Translations under genes and position numbers: made by a program | The notes under the pieces: generated by a model | Told to the model about the DNA's origin: nothing | Database searches by the model: none | The model's input: only the letters and a program-made list of their open reading frames with translations | Shown here: positions 36,333-48,701 of the stretch, piece by piece | Layout of the letters: each line of letters begins with the position of its first letter | How positions within the stretch are numbered: position 1 is the first letter of the stretch | DNA from: Macropodus opercularis | Lineage: Eukaryota > Chordata > Actinopteri > Anabantiformes > Osphronemidae | Assembly (NCBI GenBank): GCA_030770545.1 | Contig: CM061098.1 | Coordinates: forward strand, 4,420,001-4,484,000 | Length of the DNA: 64,000 nt | Direction of reading: 5' to 3'

Positions 36333-36879
36333 ACCTTTGATTTGCCAGCAGCATCTCTCCAGTCGAGTTTTCACAGCTCCCATTTCCTCTCAGCTTGCCA
36401 ACCTACCACGGTGCACGCAACGGTCGGATCCCGCTGCTGTGCGAGTGTAGTGTGTTTTTTGTGTGAAGACACACACACACACACTCCAGCCTTGGCTTCT
36501 GGCTCTCATCAAGGCTTGGTGTTGATTGGTCAGTGGACGCTAGAACCGCCACACCCTCAGCTATGAAGCGGCATACCATGGTGGGACTGGAATCCTGGTG
36601 TGTGCGCGTGTGCGTTGTTTGGATACCGCATAGCTAACCTGTCCATGTAACACACCAGATCATTTGTGCTGACACCGCTCCCGTCCTAAATTTAGAACAA
36701 TTTGATTGTATCAAAAACAATCTGTAATCACTGAAGGACTGCGGTGTTTTCTTGGGTTCTGGCCGCGCTCCGTTCCGTCTGAACATTCCCCTGAAGTCAT
36801 TGCAAATATTATTGTTGTATACAAGAACTGGCCACACCTAAGCTGCCTGATAAATCGATGACTTTCCAGCCGTTTTGAT

Positions 36880-37030
36880 TAGCCACATGAATATCCACTT
36901 ACCCTGCCGTTTTGGGATCGTTCCCACTCTTGATGAAAGCAAGGAGCTAATTAGTGATGTATTTTGTTTGCCCAGTCTATGTATATACTCTGTAGTTTGA
37001 GTTAAGCTTGAGTCAGCACTGGTGCTTTGG
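36880..37030. other. Candidate conserved non-coding block in slit3 intron 1
   Basis: Low-repeat sequence including TGATTAGCCACATGAATATCC, GAGCTAATTAGTGATGTATT and TTTGTTTGCCC. These are homeodomain-like and forkhead-like cores with no coding signal. It is a plausible intronic enhancer, but conservation must be tested. Confidence 0.22.
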
Positions 37031-37919
37031 TAACGCTTGAATAAAAGCCATCATTCAATGAAGAGGGTGCTTTACTGTTATCGTGGGTATGATGGTGATG
37101 TAATACATCTGAGGAGAGGCCGAGTGTTATTGCTATAGCAGACGAGCCTAAACTAAGAAGTAAAAAACCACAGTGAGCTTGCTGTTCTCAAACAGCCTCT
37201 TAATGTCATGCCTATCATCTGCGGCCATCTCGCGGTAGCAGTGTTTGATTCAGCCATGGTATGCCAAATGGCACGAGCCAGGCTAAGCCATATTTAGGCT
37301 CCAGTTGTAGGTCAGTGGGTGATGTTCTCCTTCCTTCAGCGTGCGGGCAGGCGACCTTTCTATATAACGGCTTTCAGTTTGCCAGCGAGGCAGCCAGCTG
37401 GCACTGACACGGGCGCTGCCCTTCTGGGAAGCTGAGCAAGCTGGATGCTACATTAACGTCCACACGTGTATGTGCACAGAAGCAGCAGAGCATAAGCAGA
37501 CACACACCGCACATGTGAATCTACGAATGCAGGCCTAACCATCGCAGCCCTGCCAAAACCAGCCCAATTCCAAACTTACTTAAAGAAAATTACACTTTAT
37601 TAGAATCAGCGTCTTACATTTGTTGCTTCGCCTTCGCCAGTGAGGTCAGATAATCAGCCAGAGTTAATGAGATTAGCTAAGCTTAGCTCTTCCCCTGGAG
37701 GATACACCGGGTGTGAGCACCTGAGATTCCTGTGTGTGATGGTTCGCATCAGTTTGGGGGATTATTTCACTGGTGGCTTCTGGTCCACATTACAGCATGT
37801 TGGTGTCTGAAATAGCATTTCAGACGGGAGGGACGATTGGATGGTCAGACTCCATGAAAGCACAGTTAAAGCTCATTTATATTCTAAAGGAAAGTACAAT
37901 GTATGCACAGAAGCACACA

Positions 37920-38130
37920 GAGGGATCTATGCATGCGTTCGCACACACGCTCCGAGCGTAGACCGCGGAAACTTTGACGTATGACAGAACGAGCAAAGGA
38001 GAGCGAGCGTGTCGCGTAGAAACAACCTAGACTCATGAAAACCTTCTGGGACGTTTTGCTGAAACAGAAGCCGTCGGATGGGACGACTGCAGAGCGTGCG
38101 TCACACCAAGACGCCGAGTCTGGCTCGTGT
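37920..38130. other. CpG-rich patch in slit3 intron 1
   Basis: CpG frequency rises sharply here (GTTCGCACACACGCTCCGAG, GACCGCGG, GAGCGAGCGTGTCGCGTAG, GCCGTCGGATGGGACGAC) compared with the surrounding intron. It could be a small CpG island, for example an alternative promoter, or a young transposable element not yet CpG-depleted. I do not recognise it with confidence. Confidence 0.35.
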
Positions 38131-40529
38131 GTGTACGCAGCATGTTTGGAGTTGTTTGATCTTAACAAGCCGTGCCACTGTTTTGTTAGGGCCACTGTCA
38201 CCAAAGCAACATGTTACGTCCCCTTTTGCAGGGACTTTCTTTGCTCAGTGTGTGTTTCTGTGTGGCTGGAAGCTTGAAACTGTTCTCTGCGCATTTGCGT
38301 CCGTCCGTCTGTGTCTCTTTCACGCTTCGTCTCGATCGCTCACTGTGCCCTTCGCTGTCCCTCATCTTTACCTCTTTTTTTGTCTCTCTCGTTTTTTCTG
38401 TGACTCGGCCTCCGTCGAGGAAGCAGCAGTGTTTGTACTTGCCAAGTGGTCTCTCGGTGGCCAAATTACCCCTTCACCTCCACCTCCACCCCATTCACGT
38501 ACACTACAGCAGTAGTAAATCTGGACAAAAGCGATGCCATGTAAACTCCGGCGAAGAAAAGCGCTAACCAAACACAGAGATTGCTTTACAGGGTTTCTGG
38601 CTTGACTTTAGACGAAAGGGACGCAGGCAACTCCCTAATGTGGTCAAGCCTCCGTGGTTAACAGCAACACCAACTCTGAATTTGCTGAGGCATTAATATT
38701 GAATAAAGACAATAAGGGGAGAGAAATAAATTGTGACAGGCATAAAAACAAAGCAGTAGACGATGAAGTGCAGAGACACATTACTCCCACAGACTTCAAC
38801 AAACGCTAATGAGTCTGGAGCAGTGAGTTCGAAAGAGACAGACATAAGAGGCAGAAGAGCGGAGACGTGATGGAAGGATAAAGATGGATTTAAACATGGG
38901 AAACAATTACAAGAGGTGAAAAACAAAACTAATGTAGGAAGTCAAAGAACAGCAAAACTGAGTGAAATAACCCTCCTTCAGTATGATACTGGCTCATGAC
39001 TCACCTCTCCCTTTTCTTTCCCAAGACATATTTGTTTAGCATTCTAGACACAAGCCAGGAGCATATTTATAGGAACTGAAAATGTGTGGTAGGGAAAACT
39101 GGTCGGATCAAGGTTTGAACGTCAAGCGTCTCAGTGTTTCTCAGAGGCATCCGGAGCCTACGCGAGGAACAATCTGCAACAGTGGGACCGGTGCCTTGCT
39201 GCGACAGCTAAACTCTTCCCACCCCAAAACCATTGTCTTCCACACAAACTTACTTCAGTGGCGATGGCAAATATTTGCTCCTGCTGTGTAAATCCTACTG
39301 CAGCTCAACAGGCTTGTTGACTGTGGTCATGCAGATGCTTACCAAGGTAGCGGTGCCGAACCTGACAAGACACGCACGGTTTGGAGACTCTTCGTTTAAA
39401 TATGCCTAGTTGTTGAATGTCAGATAGTCCAAAAATTGAGCCACAGACTGTAACGTTTAAGATACTAAGTCTACTGAATTATGATGATATAATGAGAGAT
39501 TCAAATGAGACACGTCTTCTCCAAAGTGCTCACCTTCAGCCTTGTACTTGTGGATGTCAGTGCTTGTGTGTGTGTGATGTGAACGCCCCAAATCTCCTAG
39601 ACATGATTGTGTCCCAGAGAACGTTCACTACCTATTAGAATTACTCTGAGAGAGAATCAAAACAGCAGTAAACTGTCTCACAGGAGACCAAATGTTCCAC
39701 AAAGACCCAAATCTTTCCAAAGCTTGTAAACTGTTCTACACAATATATGCTCTGTAACTGGAGAAGGGACCACACTGTTCTCACAAATTCATGATCGCAT
39801 CTTCCACTTTTATGACTCTCTTATTTAATGTGATTATGTGCCTGCAGAAAATGTATTTTAAAGATGAGTTCTACTTCCAGTAACAACTAAAATAGCTCAA
39901 TCAAATTTGGTAAATTATCAAGAATTAATGCCGTAACCGCTGTGTTACCACACAAAATCCATTTGAACATTTTGGACAGTGTTTTTAACTGTATTTCATC
40001 ACTGCAAAATGAGACACCAGCACTAAAGCTACCACACCCAGTGGTGATTATTACAAAAGCACAGGTTCCCTACACGCACAACGTAACATTAATTGCAGCT
40101 GTTGTCTATTACTTTTATGCAGCCAGCTGCCATTTACGTGGTTAGTTTAAGTGTTGTGAGTTGCTTGTACGTGTACATAGAGTTAAAAGAACAATAAAGG
40201 TGCATTTACAGTAGCGACGTACACGAGTAATTGGAGACAAAGAATATTTAATTGAATTAATTAGGAGCACGTTTTAGCTGAAAATGTGCAAGATGTGTCT
40301 CTTGAACCGGTGGTTTCTGTCCTAATTGTATATATTTATTTAACGCAATGCCACAAATCAAGTAAGATTATAACTAGTGTGATCAGGATTGAGGAGGTTC
40401 TGCTCCATGTACAGTACCATGCAAAGCTTCAAATAAATGAACAGCAGCTGTGCTGAAGCAGAAGCATGATGCTTTTCTCCAGCATCTGGTGACAGACACT
40501 TTGTAGATTGTGCAGCTCAAAGGAAGAGG

Positions 40530-40760
40530 AAAAAGGCTATTAGGATTCCTTGCGTAACTGGGAGACTTGGAGAGCGAAATGGAGCATACCTATCGTAGAG
40601 GGAGAAGGATGCAGAGCGAGGAGGGAGGAATGAGAAAGTGAAGCGGTACAAGAGCTTTGTAGAAAATAACAGGAGATTAGGACAGGAAGCAAATGCATTT
40701 GGAAATGAAGCATTGAGGAGACAAGAGCGAGGGATGAAAGGGAAAGGATGGAGGAGATAG
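40530..40760. repeat. Purine-rich tract in intron 1
   Basis: A strongly A/G-biased + strand with recurrent GGAG, GAGAG and GAAAG words. It explains overlapping Ser/Leu/Phe-rich frames on the minus strand. No gene here. Confidence 0.6.
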
Positions 40761-41146
40761 AGCGATAAGCAATGCCTGACACAGTGAGAGAGAATGTGGA
40801 CAGAGGAAATGTCACCGGTCTGAGGACAGAGACAGAGGAAACCGCAGTATTTACTCATTATACTTCACTTACTTCACATAGTGGGGAAAAAAGGGTAAAG
40901 GTCCAGAAAAAAAAACCCAAGACAGGTAAAGGGTTAAACTCAACATTTAAACTTGCAGATTCTCTATAGTCACAATATTTAGTGGTTTGCCACAGGGGTG
41001 GTCGGTCCAGCTTTTCGTTCCTCTGAGCTCCTGGGAGTCTTTGTCACCTGATCTGTCATGTGTTTAACATTCCTTTCCAATAGTTATTTCTGTTTGGTGT
41101 AGCCAGTCAATAAAGCTGTGCTATAGGTGAATCAGCGGAGGCGTAC

Positions 41147-41164
41147 GTGTGTGTGTGTGTGTGT
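41147..41164. repeat. Short (TG)n microsatellite in intron 1
   Basis: About nine TG units. Confidence 0.85.
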
Positions 41165-42189
41165 AAAACTCAACATGGTTGTGCAGACTGTGAGGTTCCA
41201 CTGCTGCTGAGCGACGAGCGGCTCTGCTTTTGTGTTTCTACGTTATATTAATTCCCCTGCACACCTGCTGTTTGCATTCTTGTCTTATCCCCTCGTTGCA
41301 AACACACACATGCTTCACCTCTGCAATGGAAACAAACACCGGTTGGGCTGTGGTACTGAAACCTTAGTTGTCTTACTGCCAGCCGGTCAGTTAAATTTGA
41401 AGCTTTACTGCTGGCGGGTTGGGACCAGGTGTGTAAAAATGGCTGCCTCCTCGTCTACGTATGCGCCACACGGGCTGAGGCGCTGATTCTGCTTAGACGG
41501 GGGTTTGAATCACTGCGTTTAAGTGTAAACCCGCTTCGTAACGGGACGATGCTTTGTCAGCCGCCCAGGAGTTTTGCTCACCGCGTGGAGGGTCGTACTT
41601 GCTGTGGCAGGACTGTAAATCTGTGCATCTCTGTGCTGATCGGGGCTTTGCGAGCACTGGCTCCGTCAGCAGCTGTGTGGCTATCAGCTGACTACTGTAT
41701 GTCAAACAGGTGCAAAGCCCCTGAACTGACGCTTCTATTAGTCTCTTTACAGACTCCCAGCTGCTGCGTCTACTTATGGGCCAGTCTTTTGATTTTTAGG
41801 ATGTTTTACCCTTGATCCTTCGTTGAATCAATTTCAAGTAAATACATTTCAAATTAAAATGGTTGTAGCTCTTTTAAGTTGTTACATTATTATATCTAGG
41901 TGCCATCTAAAGACAGAGTCCAATTAAGTTACACTGCAGTAAAGTTACAGAGACACAAAGTTGAAGAAAATATTTGTGCTGCTGTTTGTTTCTGGAAAAT
42001 GTTAATAGCGCATGTTTCACACTGTTATTCAGGGAACTGAAGTGTAACGTTATTTATCTCATGTGCTCAGATAGCAACCTTGACTTTCTCAGCTTTATGT
42101 TAGTGATATTCGATAGGACTGTGCCATCATGCGCCACCTGTGCCTGTACCGTCACTGTTTGTTTGACTCCAGAGCAGTTTCCCTGGTGA

Positions 42190-42680
42190 GAACACAAGTT
42201 TCCACAGTGTACAAGCGAAAGATGGAGATAAGGATGAAGAGATTAGGGAAGAACGCGAAGCGAAAAGAGCACGGCAGGAAAATGTAGCCGACTGTAAAGG
42301 AGCAAAAGATTGAGATAAAAGAGGGAGAGATTAGGGGGGAGAGAAACATAGAATAAGGCAAAGAATAAAGTGTTTAGTCAACTGTGGAACAGGGAAAGAT
42401 AAGGCGTGAGAGATTCAGCGAAGGCGAGACACTGTTAAAAGGGAAGATTAGACAGAAACAGACAGTAGAGAGAAGTGCTGGGAACACGGAGGCGAAGCGG
42501 CTGCTGAGGACAAACATATTGACACTAAAGGCCAGCGACTGGGAGAAGGAGAAGTTTAAGATAAATGAGGATAAACGAGGAACTGAAAGATTGGAGCCGA
42601 ATCTGAAATGATAAGGAGAGACATATAACAGAGGGGTAAGACAGGGAGTAGAGAACAAACACAAGCGAGGTGATGGAGAA
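42190..42680. repeat. Long purine-rich tract in intron 1
   Basis: Nearly 500 bp with a strong A/G bias on the + strand (AGATGGAGATAAGGATGAAG, GAGGGAGAGATTAGGGGGGAG and similar). Probably a decayed simple repeat. It produces long pyrimidine-coded frames on the minus strand that are not genes. Confidence 0.6.
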
Positions 42681-44261
42681 CAGATGTTCTGAGACGTGTG
42701 CTGCCTCAGAGTCACTCCAAGGTGAGGGGATGCTTAAAATTACAAATCAGCGCCAGAAAGAAAATGTCTCTGTCATCATGGAAGCGGTTCTTTCCTCGTG
42801 TTGAAAATGATAAATCAAGTCTGTTTCACTGAATCCAAGGCGTCTTGTCAAGCTGCGTAGTTGTCCAAGGGGCTGGCAACTGCACACATACTGAAAGGCT
42901 GTCACAGCAACCAGCGGCCCGGTCTGGTCTGAATGATGGCACGCGGCTCATCAAACCGCTGTCTGGTCTCTGGAGAGCACTGGGAAGATGGACGAGAAAT
43001 CATCACCGTTTTATTTTGGGGTCTTTGAACTAATGTTATTGCGACGTCCAGATTATTGAGTCCTGTGACGACGTTGGACGATGTGTGATGGCAGCTTTCA
43101 TTAAGTTTCACTGTTGATACTTCAGATTCAAAAAGCCCATTTTTTAATTTTTTTATTTGTGTCCGACACAAATCCAGTTGACAGGAAATGGATGAAGAAA
43201 GATGTGCAGAGCGAGGTGCAACAAAGCTCCCTGGCTCCACAAACCTGAGATGTTGCTTACACTAAACGCAACCTGACAGATTTCAAATCCCCATTTAGAA
43301 ACGCAGGAGAAGTGGGTGGCGTGATTACTGCTCAATGGGTGCTTGGGTGTATAAATAAAGCACATTAAACACTGCTCTACTCATTAGTTGTGGCCAGCGT
43401 ACGTCCAGTCTTAGCTCTGTTTTGGTCTGAGGGAAAAGTCTGACTCTTTACGTGCTAACTGCTCCGCTGTACTCATCAGCTAGTTGCTTGCTGGCTGTTG
43501 CTGTTTGGGCTGTTTAGTTGAAAACAGCTGCCCGCTGTAAGTGGAAATGAGATTGATGATAATGGTGACAATGAACCCAACAATAAACTTGTGGGCTGTA
43601 AAACCAAAACAATGAACTTAAAGATAATGAAATCCTCCATAAATGTCGGGGAAAGTGCAGCGTCATGTGATCATTCTCAGTGGGCTTGTCACTATGAATG
43701 ACCGTGTGACAGGACAAATATGATTAGTGAGTTAATAGTTGGTCGTAAAGAATCTCTTCTCGTCTTTTCTCGTGTTTGTTGGTGCTTGTGTGCCAGTTGG
43801 TGGAGTTTGGATGAGCACGGCTATTGTAAGTTCCCTCCAACTGTATCAGTCAGATATTGGAACCGTTCGTTACCACGGAGCCTTTTCACGCAGCCCTCGC
43901 GGACCCTGGCCTGAAGCACACGTTGGCTTGGGGAAGCGCTGTCCTCTCCCTCCCTGTGTCAAACCAGGGTATGGCTCCTATTAGTGGGCCTTGCTGTGGC
44001 CGCTTGGGGAGGCCTTTTGAAATCTAATATGGTCTTAAATCAGATTTATAAATGTTTAGGTGTATTATGAAAAACACACACGCAGGCTGCCTTGGTAAAA
44101 CCTGCCTGTTCATGCGTATGCGCGAGCGAACGCTTACAGTTGTGTGTGTGTTGTTTGTGCTCGTTGGAAATCCCGTCTGTGTGAGTGTTTTTTTTTCTTG
44201 CCCTAATTCCTCCAGTGCGACAGCGTTTCAATAAACAGCATATAAAGGGAGCCAGTCTACA

Positions 44262-44286
44262 CACACGCACACACACACACACACAC
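44262..44286. repeat. (CA)n microsatellite in intron 1
   Basis: CA units with a GCAC interruption, about 510 bp before exon 2. Confidence 0.9.
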
Positions 44287-44796
44287 TCCAGCAGTCAGTT
44301 CATATTGCCGTATGTATACTTTGTGTAGCCGTAGTTAAAACAGATTGAATGACAGCCAGGAAACACGATCGCTTTTAAACTCTGATGATGGAAAGAGAAA
44401 ATAATTTCATCCCACTTTTCTTTTCTTTTGTGGAAAAGTTGCTTCTCAATAATTCACTGCAGCCTGTTTGGGTGTAGATGTGCAAAAAATGTCCCGGTGC
44501 CTGTGAAGGAGACGCGTTTGTATATTTTGGTGTCTTGTTTGTTTGTATGTTTGTGTGCATGTGTGTGGGCTCGTATGCTGTGGTGAATTCTCACGCTCTG
44601 TACCAGCTGTCACATTGGCTAATTTGCCTGAGCGGGAACACACACGCAGACACACATGGACTGAGTGGTTCCTTCTGAGACGTTCATTCGGGCGTTTTAT
44701 GATAAAACTATGCTTCTGAGATAAACTCTGGTATGTGGTGTGTTGCTGACTGGACTCTTTACTTGATCTAATTTGCATTTCTGTTTTTCTTTGCAG

Positions 44797-44868
44797 GGAT
44801 TTGAACAGGAACAACATCACCAGAATCACCAAAGTCGACTTCTCTGGCATCAAGAACCTCAGGATTCT
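44797..44868 (+). CDS. slit3: slit3 exon 2: first LRR of domain D1
   Basis: A 72-nt exon between acceptor TTTTTCTTTGCAG and donor CT|GTACGT. The first G completes the leucine codon begun in exon 1, and the product then reads [18 protein letters not shown] followed by KNLRI and a split leucine. This is one 24-residue LRR unit and contains an N-glycosylation sequon (NIT). From memory, vertebrate Slit3 has [23 protein letters not shown] here, whereas Slit1 and Slit2 have LNGNNITRI with other changes, so slit3 is favoured. The exon is phase 2 at both ends, so skipping it would keep the reading frame. Confidence 0.93.
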
Positions 44869-47800
44869 GTACGTTTGGGTTTGTGTGGGTTTTTAAATTT
44901 CATCCGATCTCTTTGGGTTGTGTGGAAGCATGGAAGCAGCCTTTTCACAGCTTTAGCTTTACAAGCCGGAGCAATTAGGCAAACACTGTATTCACCTAAT
45001 AGGCCTATATGTGGCTATAGAGCAAACAAGTATATAAAATGAAAGTTCTCATCCTAATGACAGAACTTAGTGCAGGAGAGAACGGAGAGAATGTAAGAGT
45101 CGCACCCAGCGATAGGAATCCACTAATTACTGGAGACTGGGAAGACGTTCATTTGTTAAACGAGTTACACATTGTTCAACTGATGAGATTAAACTGTAAT
45201 GATTTTGGTTTATTGTAATTGCGTGTTATGTGCATCTAGCGACATCCTATCTGGTGAGTCTAACCCCGGCCCTTAATGGCCGCCGCCCTGCTCGTTCTCC
45301 GACCGTTCCTGGACTTCCAGCTTCTGTTTGGGATGGTTGGGAAACGAAGCAGGACTTTTTTTTGAGCTTTAGATATTTGCTGAAAGTGCTGAGCTGGCTG
45401 ATCACTGATCCATTTCAAAGCGAGCTCACTTCTGAGCGTGAAGCTGTCTCGTAATTGAATCCCAGTGGCTGGAGTTTGTATTTGTGTCCTCGTGTGCATG
45501 TGTCCGCGTGTGTTTGTGTGTGTGAGCTGTAATAACTATAATCACCGCTGGCTGCATGCAGCTTCCCTCCTCGCTCCACTTTAACCAGAGCAGCAGATAA
45601 AAATACACCAGCGCAAACTATGCTGAGAAGTGGAAGTAAGTTTATGCATTTGTAAGGGCTCTTGGTTAACTGCAGTCATAAATGTGAGGACCTTTGTGGG
45701 TTTGTGTGAGCACTGTACTGTATGTGTGCATGAGCGGGATGCAGAAAGTGAGACAGAGACATGTATTTGTTGGCATACTGTGTACTTGAGAAAGGGTGAG
45801 AAGGACCAGGAGGCTCTGCGTGTGGTGGGCCAGCAGCTCGTCTCATGTGGTTCGGTGATGAACTGCTGTGACATTTCCCCACTCTAAATCTCCTAAAGAA
45901 ACGGGGAGGACCCGTCCTGGGAAAGAGAGAGAGTCTGAGAAAGTACACAGTCAGACAAAGTCTCCGTCTCGTACTCGAACGTACTTCACCAGCATATGGA
46001 TCGAGCAGTGTAACGCTGAACTCCAGCTCTAGTCGAGTGGGTAATGGTGCTTCATCACTCACACGCAGCTGCCGAGAAATATATTCCTCTGTGCCCGTGC
46101 TTATGTATATGCTAGTAATTGTTCAGAATTAGTCTTGTGAAAATATATGCTGCCATTACACATAATCTGGCTTTTACATAACTGAACCCATTAAACTACT
46201 TTGAAAGCATAATAATGGCATTGGAATATTAAAACATTGGTTATTACAGAACAAAATAAATGGACGCATTTATTGGTAAGGGGCTTGCACAGGAGAACCG
46301 AACACACTGTAGGTTTATATGTCAACACTGCTTCAGCGTGTAGAGCCTAAAAAGTAATTAAGATTTTGTAGTGATTCTTAATTCTATAGTTATTAGAATT
46401 TCCGCTCTGTCTTTTAATAAGGAAACAGGCTGCAGCATTTTGAACCACAGGCAGGTGGCCAACAACTCGTTCTCAGAATTGTTTATGTCTAGAGCGAGAA
46501 CACTGTAGTATTGCACACGTGTCCTCATAGCCAGGCTTCTTGGGTCTTCAGTACCGAATTCTGAAATGAATCAACCAACAGGCTGCATGTTCCTAAACGC
46601 AAGCCGTCCAGCTGTCTTGTTATATCGCAGACGCAGCTTGTCTGAATGCTTTCTGCATGCACAACACTTAGCGTAAAATGTTTGGCAGCCTTACTTTGCA
46701 AGATTCCTTCCAGAGTGGGGTAAAATTGAATAATCCCAAACAAATTTAGGGAAGTGTAGGTGAAAACGTGGAATTGATATCTAACGTTTGGCTGCAGAAA
46801 GTTGATGTGGTTTCATCCACTGCGTGTAAATAACAAGTGAAGTTAATGTCCCCTAAGTCAGTCTCAGTCTGACATCATTATGCCATGTAAGGCACAGACT
46901 CACCAGACCCCCCACACGTGAAAGCAATCCATGTTTTTGCTCCTTTCAGCGTTTCTGTGTAGATGACTAATGCCTGATACAAACCAATACTAAAGCAATA
47001 CCTCATCTGAATAAACTGCCAGCACCGACTCCCGCACCATCTGTTTGGCTTAACATCGCTTGCCTTTTTTAACTTCATTCAATAAATCTTCATGTGGTCA
47101 AACCCTCATTTGGACAAATAAACTCTGATAGTTACTCATAGTTATGTCTTGATTTAGGTTTTTCCACAGGTTTACGAGATATGTTTTTCGCTCAGGGTGG
47201 AGAAGTCCAGCAGGACTAGAATAAACATGTTAATCAATGCAGGCAGGACTGAAATTATGACGGATGGGCTGGAATCAGCGTTGTGCATATGCTTATGTTG
47301 CTTGCTACCAATGTTTACTCTGTGGACACACAAAAGGCCTCGCTCATAGTGTTGGCGTGTGTGTGTCTCTGTGCATTTGTCAGTGTGGATTTGACGTTGT
47401 TAGAAAAAATATTACACCTCTTACTGCAACTGCCGCGTGGTTTTAATAGCATTAGTTTTCATGTTTGTACATTTTCATAGATGCAGATGATTTTTAATAA
47501 ATAAAAAATGAAATTAAAAAAATAAATTAAGATAAACTACTTATGACCATACAGTATATGATCATTGTTACCTCTCTCATATCGTCTATCAGAATCAGAA
47601 CAGACTCAATATGAGTGTAATTAAATATATGTATATAAACAATTACATTATTACGTGGAGCATGTCCATGACTGGATGTTTGCGTGTGTGTCTGAACATG
47701 ATTTCAGTCCAGCTGTGTGTCTTAATGTGTGTTTGCATGCGTGTTTGTTTAAAGTATGACAGTCATGGATTAATGGCTCTAATACAGCTGCACGTCTAAA

Positions 47801-48629
47801 CATTTTCTTTCTGAGAATATTCAGAGAAGGTTATGCCAAAACAAGTCAAAGTCCACATGGCAGTCGAGACAGCAACTCTTCATGATACAGCTTCTTTAGC
47901 CTGCTTTGGCTTTGTGTCTTTTTATCTCCCTCACTTAATGCATCTTGTCGTTGTTCATCTTGTTGTTTTTTCATCTCTGTTTCCTTTCTCTCTTTCCCCT
48001 TCACCTTCCTCCTGCTCTTACATCTCTTCTGTCAGGCTCCTCTCCGAGTCCCACTCTCAGAAGATGTCAGCCTTAACATCCACAGACAGAGAATATAAAC
48101 ACACATATCTGCACTGATGTTCTCTCTCCGTTTCACAGTCCCATCTGGAAAACCTTAGATTGACCCAGAGATACAGCATATAGAGCTGAGAGGGAAACTA
48201 AGGGATACGCGTTACACTGGAAGTCAGAGAAGAAATGGAGACAAATGCGCATATCCAGTGAGGAATGGAAGAGGGATGGGTTGCTAATTGTTTGTTTTGG
48301 CTCACTGGATTGTGCTGCGTGTCTTATGAAACTTTGCGCTTCGTGCCAGATTTGTTTCCTCAGCACTCTGATTGCTAGTTTACACAAGCAATTTTTAACG
48401 TCGCAAGCGCCTTCGTCGTTGTTTGAAATCTCTCAAGCGGCCGATTTAGCTGTTTGCGCTAGAAAACTGATTTATCTGGTGCTTCTTCCTTTTGTTTGAA
48501 CCGTCAGGTCAGCTGGGGAAAAGAGCTGATACATGGATGTGGCGTTTCTTTAAAGACGTCCCCACTAAAGCTACAGTATGTAAACTGCTGTTCTTTTCCC
48601 TCTGTGTGTCACTATGTCTGTCACGGCAG
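44869..48629 (+). other. slit3: slit3 intron 2
   Basis: A 3.76-kb intron with donor GTACGT and acceptor ending CACGGCAG. It holds short TG-rich tracts and an AT-rich stretch at about 47490-47640. No other exon, RNA gene or recognised transposon. Confidence 0.85.
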
Positions 48630-48701
48630 TCATCTGGAGGACAACCAGATCAGTGTTGTAGAGAGAGGAGCCTTCCAAGACCTCAGGCTGCTGGAGAGAC
48701 T
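48630..48701 (+). CDS. slit3: slit3 exon 3: second LRR of domain D1
   Basis: A 72-nt exon. Its first base T completes the leucine codon (CT|T), then the product reads HLEDNQISVVERGAFQDL followed by RLLER and a split leucine. HLEDNQ is the Slit3 version of this repeat; Slit1 and Slit2 have QLMEN. ERGAFQDL is the conserved back half of the LRR. The acceptor is preceded by a pyrimidine-rich stretch and ends GGCAG. The donor CT|GTAAGT is a perfect consensus. Symmetric phase 2 exon. Confidence 0.94.

Larger units (their letters stand above)
33143..44796 (+). other. slit3: slit3 intron 1
   Basis: An 11.65-kb intron with donor CT|GTGAGT and acceptor TTTTCTTTGCAG|GG. No alternative first exon or other coding exon was recognised. 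Contents: short CA/TG tracts, octamer-type ATTTGCAT sites at 34434-34441 and about 35668, a non-repetitive block at about 36880-37030, a CpG-rich patch at about 37920-38130, and purine-rich tracts at about 40530-40760 and 42190-42680. Confidence 0.85.

Noticed and set aside
42374..42715. 113-codon minus-strand frame
   Set aside because: It lies opposite a purine-rich tract and is a Ser/Leu/Phe-rich artefact of composition.
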